Below the pieces are notes generated by a model. It had not been told where the DNA came from and did not search any database. It worked only from the letters and a program-made list of their open reading frames with translations. The position numbers and the translations under genes were made by a program. A stretch of DNA of 64,000 nt from Xylona heveae TC161 (Eukaryota; Ascomycota; Xylonomycetes; Xylonales; Xylonaceae). Of the stretch, positions 23,965 through 36,122 are shown piece after piece. How positions within the stretch are numbered: position 1 is the first letter of the stretch; each line of letters begins with the position of its first letter. Location: the NCBI RefSeq assembly GCF_001619985.1, contig NW_017264198.1, forward strand, positions 1,426,001 through 1,490,000, in the 5' to 3' direction.

Positions 23965-26105
23965 TTAATTTTCGGAGCTGTCATTGGGGCTCAGCTCGCT
24001 ATCACTGCTTTCGGCTTGTTGTTTGGCCGTTTTTCGTCGTGCGACTGGCTTCGATTTGCCGGCCTTGCTACTCTTCACTGCTTTAAGCTTGTCCTTCTCA
24101 AGCTTCTTGTCCACCTGTGCTTGGATTCTTGCTCTCTCGTCCGATCCTGATTTCCATAACCGCTCTTCCATATCCCGGAATTCATTTCCATCCATGTCCA
24201 TATCTATTAAGCTCTCTAACGTTTTGATTTCTCGTGCCCAAATGCCCTTGTCTTCGATTTCCTTGCCAGAACTATCTTTTGCACTAATGGGCGTTTCCAG
24301 CACCATCGGCATATTATGGAACAACGGCGAATTCATAATGTAGTGAAAGCTTCGCAAGCCAAGAAAACCAGTGCCAATATTAGCATGCAGGTCGCGATGC
24401 GAACCAAATGGAGCCTTGCTATCATTCAGATGCACTGCACGTAGATACTTCAGGCCAATAATATCGGCAAATGATGACATGGTACCTTCAAAGGCGGTCT
24501 TATCACGAACCTCGTAGCCGGCAGCCTGTGCCTCGATTAGCGGTGATCCCCGAAAGCTTGAGTTATGATTATGGGAATTGGATATAGAATTGACATTTCG
24601 CTACTCACAAATATGTGGCATGTATCTAAGCACACACCCACACGACTTTTGTCATCTATCAAGGCGATGATGTCCCTCAAGTCCTCAAAAGTTGAGCCAA
24701 TAACGTTGCCCCCACCAGCCATGGTCTCGAGCAAAGTGACAACGCCAGAAGAGTTCTGATGGACCCGATTGAGCTGACCTGCTATACGAGCTATGGCTTC
24801 CGGTCTTGGTGAAGGGCCGGTATTACCAGGGCTAGACATGTTAATGGTAATAATTCGCTATAAATAAAAAAGACGACTTGGCACTCGCAGGACCCTCGAC
24901 TTACTGAAAGTTGTAGAGTTTGATGCCCAGAGCCTCGCAGCGTTTCACATCATCTAGAAATGATTCATAAGCCTGTTTCGCTTTTGCGGTATCTGCTTGC
25001 GCAAGGTTGACAAGGTATGAGCCGTGAGGAACGATGTGCCTGGTAAAGTTAGTAAAAGGATTGGATAGATTAAGTTAGAAGATCCTAGGTTACCTTTCTG
25101 CGTCGAATTTGTGGTCTTTGCAGAACGATTTGAATTGAGAGACATGTTCCTCCTGCAGGGGCGGGCTCTCCCATTTCCGCTGTGACTTTAGAAACAGGGC
25201 AAAGGCATTTCCACTATTCTTAGAGTCAGCATGAGAAAGGCGATTAAGCAAGACTGATCATAGTTACCCAATGTGCACGCAATTTGTGATCGAATTGTGA
25301 ACCCCTAGAGGAAAGATTATTTAGCAGACTGACATTATACTTTCGAAAGTCAAGATTGATTCCGCCAACCTTTGGCTGCGCTGACATGGGCTCCAATAAA
25401 CAACTTTAGACCAACAGCTCGCCCCGCTAGGGGCATTGCTTCTGCTTCCTTTTCTTCCTTTGTCTTTCTTTTCCGTTTCGGAGGTTTTGGTTTATCGTTT
25501 TCCTTGTGTTCGTTTTCGACGACTTCTTCCTGCTGTGTATTCCGTACCCGCTGTGTATTGGATTCCCTTCCGTCTTCCAATTCCTTTTTAATTCTCTTCG
25601 TGCCTTTTACGGATTTTGTTGTGAGAGTATCAGCAGTTGTTTGAAAATCCTCGTCTTCCTCTTCCTTCTTGGCCACATGTGCTGCCTTATCGGTTTCCGT
25701 TCGTCGCCTTCCCCTGGGCAGGGCTACTTGTTGTTCCTCAAACACGTCGGTTTCCGCTTTATCTCTGGATTTTGTCGCCCTAGTTCTACTTAACCTCGCA
25801 AGATCTTGGCCTTGTTCACCTAAAGGTTCGGTGGAATTGGTGGTCGCAGAATTGACAGATTTCTTCACCCGTTTGACCGGAGACAGTTTCTTAGAATCCA
25901 GTCTACGTTTGTTTGAGGCAGTATTCAGAGATTGAGTAACTTCTTGTTGCTCAGGAGCATGAGTTTCCCTCACATTCCGGACAGCGGGCGCGGTCGTATC
26001 ACTGTCGTCGGCCGCAAATTCGGAATCGTCTGGCGCGGAGGACAGGCTTGAAGAAGACGGTGCCAACGCCTGAGTGCGCCTCTGCGCGTTTCTTCTTCCT
26101 GGCAT
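23965..26105 (-). CDS. apn1: AP endonuclease 1, endonuclease IV family
   Basis: Six exons on the minus strand: 26105-25370, 25304-25268, 25213-25094, 25039-24905, 24831-24609 and 24531-23965, 605 aa. The enzyme cuts DNA 5' to abasic sites in base-excision repair. Endonuclease IV landmarks occur in order: GAHVSAAKG, YNFHPGNTG, LLETMAGGG, CLDTCHIF, HLNDSK, GSHRDLHANIG and VLETPIS, which together supply the trinuclear zinc ligands. About 235 N-terminal residues precede the barrel; they are charged and disordered and contain basic clusters such as KRRLDSKKLSPVKRVKK that look like nuclear-localisation signals. A Lys-rich, Ser-rich tail follows the barrel. The upstream in-frame TTG at 26117 is not used as start; the ATG at 26105 is. 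It lies in tandem with bub1, with about 300 bases between them. Confidence 0.95.
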
Positions 26106-26501
26106 CAGTGAGTTCAAGCCCGCAACGTAAACATGTCTAGGAATACTGTTCGTTGGCCGCCTGTGTGGTCAACAATCCAACTCATTTAAATCGCGTTGTA
26201 AGAGTCGGTACGTGCCCCCTAGAGCCGAGAAAGTCGGGTACACATTTGTTTATCGATACAGAGTAGAGGAAGCACATCAATGACATCACATATTAGTTTA
26301 AGCGTCATGACATTTATAAGGCGAAATCACTTCAGGCTGCAGAGTTCAAGAAAATTAAAATGTGATAATCTACATTTCTTATAACGTGTTTAGGTGTAAT
26401 TTCATTATATATAGATCCAAAAAATTTAGATAGCCCCAGTAAATGACGCTCTTAGTAAAGAAACAATCTTGACATCCTCGATGATGCTTTTGGACGCGAG
26501 A
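26106..26501. other. Intergenic, apn1 promoter and GH15 3' flank
   Basis: Short AT-rich spacer between two minus-strand genes. Nothing beyond presumed promoter and 3'UTR was seen. Confidence 0.6.
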
Positions 26502-28752
26502 CTAACCTCCTGTGGTTCTGTCAAGATTGAACGCAGCGCTGATCAACGCAATATGGCTAAAAGCCTGCGGAGTGTTTCCAAGCTGCTCTCCAGACTTTGC
26601 AATTTCCTCCGAATACATGCTGAGATGGTTTGAGAAAGAAAGCATACTCTCGAAAAGCGACTCCGCTTTGACAAGGTATTGCCGATCATAAGCACCCGCC
26701 TATAGATATTTAGCCTGAATGAACCCTTCTAATGCGATGGATACTTACCCTAGTCAAAGCTTCAACGAGCCAAAAAGTGCACATGCTAAAGGCGCCTTCA
26801 GCGCCGCCAACGCCTAGTGAAGAAATGTTTCAGTGAAAGCCATCAACATTATGCCCGATCAGTTTCAGCTTACCGTCATTGCTCAATAGATGATTGTATC
26901 TATAGACTAAACCTGCACTAGTTAGACCACCCTTCTCCGGAGGTTTGAGTATCTGGTCTATAGTTCCAAGGAAACGGGGGTCGTTTGGAGCCATGAAGAA
27001 GACAAGCGGTGCAATCAAGACAGCGGAGTCGAGCACCTCATTGCTCTCGTAGCTTTGGATGAGACAATTCATGTCTTTATTGAAGCCATGCTTCATGATA
27101 TCCTCGTAGATCTCATCCCGGATGGCGAGCCATTCGAATCTGTGAGGGCATGGAAATGACCGCTTGTCAGCCAGTCGCAAAGCTCGGTCAAAAGCCACCC
27201 AAAGCATTATTTTAGAGTAGACAAAGTTTTCAAGCTGACCGCGAACCTCCCAGATTGAATTATCGGGTTCACGCCAGATGCCTGCAATGTAGTCCGTAAT
27301 TTCCCGCACGGCGACCCATTGGTCCCATGAAACAGGTTTACCGTACTTGTTATAAAGGTAGATACTGTCCATCATCTCCCCATAGATGTCTAATTGTTTG
27401 TGGAAGGCAGCCCCGTTGCCAATGCGGACAGGCTTGCTTCCTCTGTAACCATCCAAATGGCACAATTCGATCTCCTCTAACTGGGTGTCGCCACGGATAG
27501 AAAACATGATGGGCAGACCACCATCCGGGGCGCGTGAATAGCGTAAGCGGTCACTCAAGAAGGTCATATAAGCCTCTGCTTCTTCTGTGAAGCCCATACG
27601 AAGGAGAGCATATATAGTAAAGGATGAATCCCGGACCCAGCAATAGCGATAATCCCAATTTCTGGTTCCACCAAAGTCTTCGGGCAGGGAAAAGGTCGGT
27701 GCAGCAATAATGGCCCCAGTGGGCTCATAAGTCAGGAGCTTGAGCACCATCAGACTCCGATTGACTATTTCTCGGCAACGTCCTTTATATTTACTCTTGG
27801 CAATCCAATGGTGCCAATAGCTCTGAGTATCCTGCTGTACTCGATCAAGCTGCTTCTGACTGAGTGATTCCAGCGCGACCTCGGGTTCATCTTCGCGGAA
27901 CACGAAGGAGACGGTTTGTCCCTCATGCAGCAGAACTTTGGCCACTACACCCTTGCCGAGGAAGCCTTCCCGCTTTTCCAATTTGAATTTGACCACCGGT
28001 CTCAGGGAATCGTCGTGTTCTCCTCCATCAATTGTACAGTCAAGGCGCATGCGGCCAAGGCGACTCTTCAAGAGGACAGTAGGTCCCCTCTGAGGATCAC
28101 CTTTTTCACCGTCGACCAATTCCGTAATATGTTCATCTTGCGCATAATTGAACGCAGGAAAGAGCTCGACATTGACATTCAGCTCGCCTCGGATACACTC
28201 GACTCTCCTGACAAGCCATCTTTTCAACTCACTTTTCAGGCTGAGGGATTCGAACAAAGATTTCCCAGTTAAGGGAGTGGGCCTCGAGGCAGATCTCGGT
28301 CTCGGAAAGTAATCTGTCAAATTGACGCAACCTGCTTCGTGTATCCATCTAGTTTGCAAAACGTTGCTATTCGGGAGGTATTCCTGTTTAGTCGTAGGGT
28401 TAAGGCCTGGCTCCGGCGAGATCATAAAGTGTCCTCCCTTATCCTTATCAATGAGGCGACAGAAGATTGAAGGTGAATCAAATTCTGGCCTGAACACATT
28501 GTGAGCTTCTGCATGCATTCGATTGCGAGAGTTGATCATTACCAGCACATATGATCAATGCTGCCGTCAACAGCAACAAGGGCACAGGTACGTAGATTTC
28601 CAATGAGGCCATAGTTTTCAATCTGCACGTTCCATAAGCAATTACTCCAGATAATGTTAGTTGATGTCAACATCTTCTCGACATACAGGCATGTAACCCA
28701 TTGGGCCTCGAAGGCCAGTGGCATCATATTTATTTGGAGTATGGTCTTCCAT
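26502..28752 (-). CDS. Intracellular glycoside hydrolase family 15 (glucoamylase/trehalase-like)
   Basis: Five exons on the minus strand: 28752-28687, 28622-28543, 28489-26874, 26813-26749 and 26699-26502, 674 aa. The N-terminal block [20 protein letters not shown] followed by [19 protein letters not shown] is the signature of the bacterial/fungal GH15 group that includes characterised mycobacterial trehalases. The (alpha/alpha)6 barrel shows [25 protein letters not shown] and the closing [14 protein letters not shown]. The catalytic acids are most likely the Glu in the LEEIEL region and the Glu shortly before LGNTPQAF. There is no signal peptide and no starch-binding module, unlike secreted fungal glucoamylases, so it probably acts in the cytosol on trehalose, glycogen fragments or a similar alpha-glucoside; the substrate is inference. 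It is transcribed divergently from the Pol III subunit gene. Confidence 0.92.
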
Positions 28753-30269
28753 CGTGGTGCTTCTAAGGAATTCTTTAACGGGATGCAAGTATGGATTGAG
28801 GCCAAGTAGAGACTGATTCTGCTCATTCAATGGAAGCAAAGCACAAGGGAATGAAAGCCTTTCACTCGGGGCGATAAGAAGGGAATAGCTAGGTATTTAT
28901 GAGCTTCGCTGCTAAGGGGATTACTGCCGAGAGCTTAATATCCCCTCAAATTGACCAGAGAGGGAGCATAGGGAGCTGCTGGGCCAGGGCTGAGGGGCCC
29001 CGCCCCAATTCTAGTGTAGCAGGGCGCCCTCTATGCTGGTCCAAGGACACTACTTCATTTGTGACGAAGGGCAGCCTAGAGACCATTGTAGCTAGGGAGT
29101 AGCTTGCGGCAGCATCGTCTTTGAGCTCAAGCGCACGCGGTCAGGATGATTAATTATCATGAATTGGCCGTGCGGAATTACCTAGGACCTACCTTAAGGA
29201 CGTTCATGGGGGTACGTAGGTGGGATGTTGTGCGACGTCATTGCTAGAGTCCCTTCCCCGCTTGATGGTCACTTGATTCTGGGGTAAAGGTACTTGGGGG
29301 AAAGTACAGTAGATCACCATGCCATTGGCGAATGATATCCCGAGACCCATGTCCAAGCCTACCTGACAGAAGCAAATGGTCGAGAGCCACTTAGACTCGT
29401 AAACCCTCTGTCCTCCACTGGCATAGTCTTGCTGGACTGCATGGGTAAATATTGGTCCTGTCATTATCACATTTACACTGTGCCGGTTTCCTCGGTCCTA
29501 AGGCTGATTAACAATGTGATGGGCTGAACCAGTTCTTCCTTCATAACAAAAAAAAAAAAAAACACAAATTATTTTCAATGCAGTAATGTTGGTTTTGTAC
29601 GCTCTGCCATGCAATCTTCAATTGATGATCTGTATGAGAAAAGGACCACGGAAATTAAGTGTCGTAGTAGCCGTAGTGTATCATCCTGTCATATAAGCCA
29701 GACACTATATTTTTCAAAGACAATGAACAAAGTGATGAGAGTAATACTGTTCTTAATCAAACAAGTCTATTTATCCTCTACATTTGATTGGACGTGCATA
29801 ATTGGCCATAGAAAAAATAAAATAATAGAATGATAAAATAAGAATTTGAATCGTGTTATACTGCAACAAATACTCATATAAGCAGCGGTAATAGTCAAGT
29901 GTTCTTGATTAACTGTGGTACAGTACATCCGTACCAGAATCGAAAATCATTACACAATTATTATTCGAATTACCACCATGCATCAAGTTACATAAAATTT
30001 GCTGTACTCCGTATATTAGGTGGGTGATTTGCAGGCTTGTGCCCTCTGAGGATTTCCCCGGTTCTGTAGGTTCTCACCGCCCACGCTTGACTTTAAAAGG
30101 TTTAGTTCGCTTCGCCTTGAAGCATCATTATTTTGCCTCTGCCGCTACAAATCTGCCACAGAAGAAGAGCTCAGTTTGCGACCGTGCAGCGATTTATTTG
30201 CTCGATTTGCCGGAGGCAGTTGGCAGTCTCCAGATTAGGGACGGGGGACTTAATACTTTGCGCTTCACC
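28753..30269. other. Divergent intergenic region (GH15 / RPC34)
   Basis: Holds the promoters of both flanking genes. A 15-base A run lies at about 29549-29563, and a TACTCCGTA word at 30005-30013. The stretch 29560-30010 is AT-rich. No gene is supported. Confidence 0.6.
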
Positions 30270-31362
30270 ATGCCGTCCTCGTCGAGCGGCTCGCATGCCG
30301 CCATGATCGAAAAGGCCAAGACGGCCCTATATCTCCGTTGTTCAGAAAATCCGGACCATTTATATAACCAGGTTGAGCTTTCAGCTCTGGGAGTCGTGCC
30401 GACAAAGGATGCAAATGATCTTATGCAATGCATTCAAATCCTCACCAATGAGGGGCGTTTCAAGCTTCTCCAAACGGATACTTCCATCGTATGGAAGGTG
30501 GTTCGAGAAGAGGATGCCGCAAAGTAAGGGAGGCTAAATCACCACACTGGTAGCCACAGTGACGCTAATGTATTTTTTCGTTGATAGGTACAAGAATCTC
30601 TCTGCGGATGAAGCCCTGGTCTATAATCATATTGAATCAGCAGGGCGCGAGGGTATCTGGACCCGAACGCTGAAGGCGCGCACAAATCTTCACCAGACCG
30701 TTCAATTACGATGCCTCAAGAGCCTTGAAGGCCGAAATATGATCAAATCTATGGTTAATGTCAAATACCCCACACGCAAGTACTTCATTCTATCAACTCT
30801 GCAACCGGCGGACGACACTACTGGAGGCCCTTGGTTCACCGATGGTGAATTGGACGTTGAATTCATCGAACAAATGTCGGCACAAATAGAGAAATATATC
30901 TTTTCCAAAAGTTTCGTCCGTGTCCGCCCTACGGCTAGCAAAAAGGACAAGATGAGCAAGACCCAAGCGGAAGAAATGAGGAACAAGGATTTACAAGAAA
31001 AGAAAGCGCCTTTAAATGTTCGGGACACTTTACTCCCAATGCCACCAGGACACATGGATTACCCCACCGCGTCAGAAATCAGCAAATGGGTGAGGGGATC
31101 TGGGCTCACGCCAGTGCCGTTGGAAGAGTCTCAAATCCGGCAATTGCTCGACATACTATACTATGACGGACGCATTGAAAAAGTCATGGGCGGTATTGGA
31201 TTCAAGGCTGTGAGGCGTCCGATTGGGGACGACGAAGAGGGCGTTGGGAATGGGCTCACAGAAGCACCTTGCGGGAGATGCCCGGTCTTCAATCTTTGCG
31301 AGGAAGGTGGACCCGTAAGCGCAAGCAACTGTGAATATTTCAAGACATGGTTAGACGTATAG
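30270..31362 (+). CDS. RPC34: DNA-directed RNA polymerase III subunit RPC6 (C34)
   Basis: Two exons, 30270-30523 and 30588-31362, 342 aa, in line with family length. Tandem winged-helix domains cover roughly residues 1-170 (the second begins YKNLSADEALVYNHI). C34 helps open promoter DNA and recruits Brf1/TFIIIB. The C-terminus holds CGRC, then a Cys five residues on, then a further Cys in SNCEYF: the cysteine set known to bind a 4Fe-4S cluster in POLR3F/RPC6. The ATG at 30270 (CACC context) was chosen. An open in-frame extension back to 30024 exists but reads as non-conserved leader. Confidence 0.95.
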
Positions 31363-33840
31363 GATCTGCATTGACCCGCCATCATATACTCTGTTTGGGC
31401 GTTCGCGGTTATTGTCATTGCTAGGCTGTTGCATCTCACGCATAAGCGCAGGAGTTTCGGGAAGGGTCTACTTTATTCTCCATCTTATTTTACCTTAGTC
31501 AAATTATAGGGTATTCCCAGATTCGGCAGGGGACCAAGGTAACTCCGTAGTTGCTCAATCAAAATCCGGAAAGGGTGTGGCTGTGTGCTGTGTCTGGGAA
31601 GGGGGCATCGTGCACGGTTGATATCGGCTCGGTTTTAGAGTATTACTTACGGGCCCCTGATCATCCCGGAAATTGGATCTGTGCCGATCAGACTACTCTC
31701 AGCTTGTGCATACTCTGCCAAATGGCTCAATCATGAGAGGCAGAGAGGCTTCACGTGGTATGAAAGGCGTGCAGAGAAAATAAAAGTTTGACAATCGGCT
31801 GAGCATGGCTTCTCGTCTTTACCTGCAACCTTGGCCAAAAGAATGACTTCCCATTTTGGAACCGAACATGTCTCGTGGCTTGTGGCTCTCCCGTGGCGCA
31901 CAGTAAACGTGCCCACGGTGTCCCAATTAGGCAAAAGAAATAAATACACGGCTTTGGCAGTAATTTAAAGTGCATGATGTTCCAGCTCCCTGTGGCCGGC
32001 ATTGGGGCGGATCATGCATGGAGCAGCAGCCGCATGGATAGATTACCAATGTCAACAGAATCCTAGGCCAGGGGTATCGGGCAGTGGCCGATGGACCTTG
32101 ACGGAGAGACGGCCGGGGGCAGATATCGCTTATTTGTTAGGCTGACTTTAAGTTAATAATAAGTTAATGGATGCTTCGATGAAACGCAGAGAGTTGGAGG
32201 GGCAAAATTGACTACTACTCTCGCCATGGTTCTGCAGCTAAAACTTTTCTTGTGTCTCGACCCAACAAGGGATCAGAAGTATCAATATCTTGCCATCTCT
32301 CGCATACGAGCATACGCGGGCGTTGCATTGAGGCTTAATTGGCCTTACAAAAACTTGGACTACAAAGTACAAAAACTTGGACTACAAAGGGTCAAAATTG
32401 AAAGACAATGACGTGCCTGAACATGAAGTGAAGCTTGGTGAAATTTAAATTTGATGAGATCAGACCGCACAATTGGTGCAGAATTGGCCTTATACTGAGA
32501 TTAAATATTCTCCTTGTGTGGTGTCAAATGGAGATTTTCTTTGGTACCGAGCGTGCAGTGCAAGACTACGGAGGTGCTGAGAAACCTGACAATTGTAACT
32601 AGATGCTTAATATAGCAACGGGCGGTTTTTGGTCTCAAGCGAAGTTCAACACCATTCATGATTTTCCGCTAGAGGTCAGGATTTAATATTGCAATTACCT
32701 GATTCTCTACTAGTCTCACGATATTGGCACGGAGCGGAGCTCGACTCAACGTCGGTAGGGAAAGCCGTCGCGGAGGCAACCCGCCTAGATCGAAAGGGCG
32801 TTCGGGGGATTCCCGAACTCAGTGGTGGGTGCTGTTCTACTCTATTGAGGTTGGTTCAGGAGAGTTGGCGGGGGGGGGGGGCTCGACCGAGTGGTGCAGA
32901 TCACGATACGTTGCATTTATTCAGGTTGGCGGTCTGGAAGCCAAACATGGATCGAATCAACGGGAAGAATTGAAGAATGATGAGAATTCGGTAAGAACGA
33001 CGTTATTGCACCTGCACGAAAATTTCGTTCGAGACTGAGCCCCCGGGAGGAACCTGGGATCCAAAAAAGTGCAAAGTACGGAGGTACACTCTGTACTCTG
33101 TTCTAGAGTAGAGAGGGGCATCAGGGTCCTTGATTGCCGATGACGAAGAGAGAAATCAAAAAAAATTCCATCGGCCCAGATGTCAAAGGATTGCTGTACC
33201 TGGTTCAGGGTACGGCTCCGGCCAAAGGCTACGTGCAAGCCATCAAACGTGGTCCGGCATTATTATTGTTGATATTGTTACAGTCGATCCCCTATTTCAG
33301 GGGTATCACCAGAAGTAGAGTGACAAGGGTTGAGAGAGACAGGGAGAGAGGTTCCTGGTAGGGTACTTTACAGAATCGGGAAACTCGTGGATGTGGCCAA
33401 ATGGGCCCCTCATGGGCTTCTTCTGGCAGAACTGATTGATTGCCCCCTCCATGAGCCCCATCCATCGTGCGTTTTTCTCCACTCAGAGTCGACATCGTGG
33501 CCCACCAAGCTCCTTTGGGCCTTAGCTGATTCCCCTTCTTGCACGTTCCCCCTTCGGATTACAAGCTGTGGTTCCCCCTTTAGTTAGCCGACGGCCCAAA
33601 ACCATTCTATTTCGTCCCCCGGTCGCCTACTATATTCGCAACCCCCCGGTCAAAACGCACAACCCGATCTGCCCTGCTACTACTACTCTTGCTACTCTAC
33701 ACCGCGGCGAGTACCTCCGTGCTATTACTGTACCACTCCAAAACTTCCTACTACTAAGTTACCCAAGTAGCTGCTAAGCCAACCATTACCATTGACCCCC
33801 CTTCCAGACCATCTGTTGCCCCCAATCTGAACCTTTTAAA
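31363..33840. other. Intergenic, no supportable gene
   Basis: The 3' flank of RPC34 and distal upstream DNA of UGP1. It contains a perfect 22-bp tandem duplication, a run of 12 G at 32870-32881, and TACGGAG words at about 32567 and 33077. Short frames on both strands show no domain. Confidence 0.55.
32346..32389. repeat. Perfect 22-bp tandem duplication
   Basis: Two adjacent identical copies (32346-32367 and 32368-32389) of a unit beginning TACAAAAACTTGG. Identity suggests a recent event. Confidence 0.9.
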
Positions 33841-34275
33841 GGACCACTTCCTCCTCCGTTGAGCAACTCGGTTTTCCCATACTTTTCATCTCCAAGCGTA
33901 TTCATTCTCTTTCCATCTTCTCTTTGGTTGAGACGACAGATCTTGTCTTAACCTTGTTTTCTTTTTCGATAGTAAGTTAACTGCCTCCATTGCTCCGTTT
34001 TTCAATTGCCTGCCAAGAGTGTCCCCGCGCACCATTGAACTTCTTGGGGTGAAAAGGGCGTGAGTCTTGATGCCCGGTTTCCTTGGAAGGTGTCTGGCAT
34101 CAATCGGACTCTGAAGCTTGTTTCCCGACAGCTGTTCTTAAGATCCTGTCCGATCCCCCACAAACAACATTCTCAGGCGTTTACCAAACGGAGTTTTGCA
34201 AAACCATCTGGACATTGACACTGACTGTTTTCTCTCGCAGCAGATACTTTATTTTACAATTTAATATTTGAAATA
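33841..34275 (+). promoter_or_regulatory. UGP1 core promoter and leader with probable 5'UTR intron
   Basis: A CT-rich leader (about 33880-33970) follows a TTTTAAA element near 33835. A consensus donor GTAAGT at 33972 pairs with a good acceptor TTTCTCTCGCAG ending at 34240, implying a 269-nt intron in the 5'UTR. Only 35 leader bases then remain before the ATG. Long 5'UTR introns are common in highly expressed fungal genes. Confidence 0.6.
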
Positions 34276-36122
34276 ATGGCCGACGTCACTTCCAAGCTCA
34301 AGGAGGCTCTCCCTCAGCACCTGAAGCCCTCCAACGGTGCTGATGGCGCTTTCCCCAAGAAGCACCACGGGAAGTCCCAGTCTCACATGGTATGTACCTG
34401 CGAAAATTCCCTCATTCAATCAATTTCCACGAGCCACACTCCTGCAGGAGACGTGTCTCAGAGACATGCACTGTTGGATTTCAACGAGATGGATACGGTC
34501 TTTGCGGACCGCTTAGAAAAGGACCTTGCCGGACATGGCGGGCGCTCCGCTTCTGACGCAGATCTGGACTTGTTGTTTTGTCAACACTGCCGAGCCTCGC
34601 AATCCCATCACGCTTCCTCTCTCAACCATCAAGAAAGCTAATCATGGAGCGTAAACAGGCCTTTGAGAACACCTCGACCAGCGTTGCTGCCAGCCAGATG
34701 CGCAATGCTCTGAACGCGCTCACCGACACCGTCAAGGACCCCGAGGAGAAGAAGCGTTTTGAGACTGAGATGGACAACTTCTTTGCTCTCTTCCGCCGCT
34801 ACCTCAACGACAAGGCCAAGGGCAACCAGGTTTCTTGGGACCGCATCGCTCCCCCTAACCCCCAGCAGGTCCAGGACTACAACACTCTTCCCGAGGGCAA
34901 TGCTGTTGAGTTCCTCAACAAGCTTGCCGTCTTGAAGCTCAACGGTGGTCTTGGTACCTCGATGGGTTGCGTCGGCCCCAAGTCCGTCATTGAGGTCCGT
35001 GACGGCATGTCGTTCCTTGACCTCTCTGTCCGCCAGATTGAGTACCTCAACCGCACCTACAATGTCAACGTTCCCTTCATCTTGATGAACTCGTTCAACA
35101 CCGACTCCGACACCAAGAACATCATCAAGAAGTACGAGGGTCACAATGTTGACATCATGACCTTCAACCAGTCGCGGTACCCCCGTGTCTTGAAGGACTC
35201 CCTCCTCCCCGCTCCCAAGAGCTACGACTCCCAGATCTCTGACTGGTACCCCCCTGGCCACGGTGACGTCTTTGAGTCTCTGTACAACTCTGGCATTCTC
35301 GACCAGCTCATTGAGCGTGGTGTTGAGATTATTTTCCTCTCCAACGCTGACAACCTCGGCGCTGTCGTCGACCTCCGCATTCTGCAGCACATGGTTGAGT
35401 CCAAGGCTGAGTACATTATGGAGTTGACCGACAAGACCAAGGCCGACGTCAAGGGTGGTACCATTATCGACTACGAGGACTCTGTCCGTCTTCTTGAGAT
35501 TGCCCAGGTGGCCAAGGAGCACGTCAACGAGTTCAAGTCGATTAAGAAGTTCAAGTACTTCAACACCAACAACATCTGGCTCAACGCCAAGGCTATCAAG
35601 CGTGTTGTTGAGAACAATGAGCTCGAGATGGAGATTATCCCCAACAACAAGTCCATCCCCGCCGACAAGAAGGGCGAGTCGGATCTCTCCATTGTCCAGC
35701 TCGAGACTGCTGTCGGTGCCGCTATCCGCCACTTTGGCAACGCCCACGGTGTCAACGTGCCCCGTCGCCGCTTCTTGCCCGTCAAGACCTGCTCCGACCT
35801 TATGCTCGTCAAGTCTGACCTCTACACTCTTCAGCACGGTCAGCTCGTCATTGACCCCAACCGTTTCGGTCCTGCTCCCTTGATCAAGCTCGGCAACGAC
35901 TTCAAGAAGGTCAGCGACTTCCAGAAGCACATCCCCAGCATCCCCAAGATTGTCGAGCTCGACCACTTGACCATTACCGGTGCCGTCAACCTCGGTAGCA
36001 ATGTCACCATGAAGGGTACCGTCATCATTGTTGCTACTGAGGGCAGCACGATCGATGTTCCCCCGGGATCCGTCCTTGAGAACGTTGTCGTCCAGGGTAG
36101 CTTGAGACTCTTGGAGCACTAA
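34276..36122 (+). CDS. UGP1: UTP-glucose-1-phosphate uridylyltransferase (UDP-glucose pyrophosphorylase)
   Basis: Two exons, 34276-34389 and 34659-36122, 525 aa. Makes UDP-glucose from UTP and glucose-1-phosphate in the cytosol, feeding glycogen, trehalose, beta-glucan and glycoprotein synthesis. The nucleotide-binding loop [37 protein letters not shown] and [15 protein letters not shown] are diagnostic. A left-handed beta-helix tail follows ([17 protein letters not shown]). The 269-nt coding intron is long for this genome; it ends after a CTAAT branch site 20-odd bases upstream of CAG at 34658 and splices SQSHM to AFENTS, as in homologues. Codon use is strongly C-ending, unlike neighbours, which fits high expression and also explains a spurious 493-codon frame on the opposite strand. 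Confidence 0.97.

Noticed and set aside
34638-36119. 493-codon open frame on the minus strand
   Set aside because: It is an exact shadow of UGP1 exon 2. Strong C-ending codon bias removes antisense stops, and the translation is repetitive Val/Leu/Asp text without a domain.
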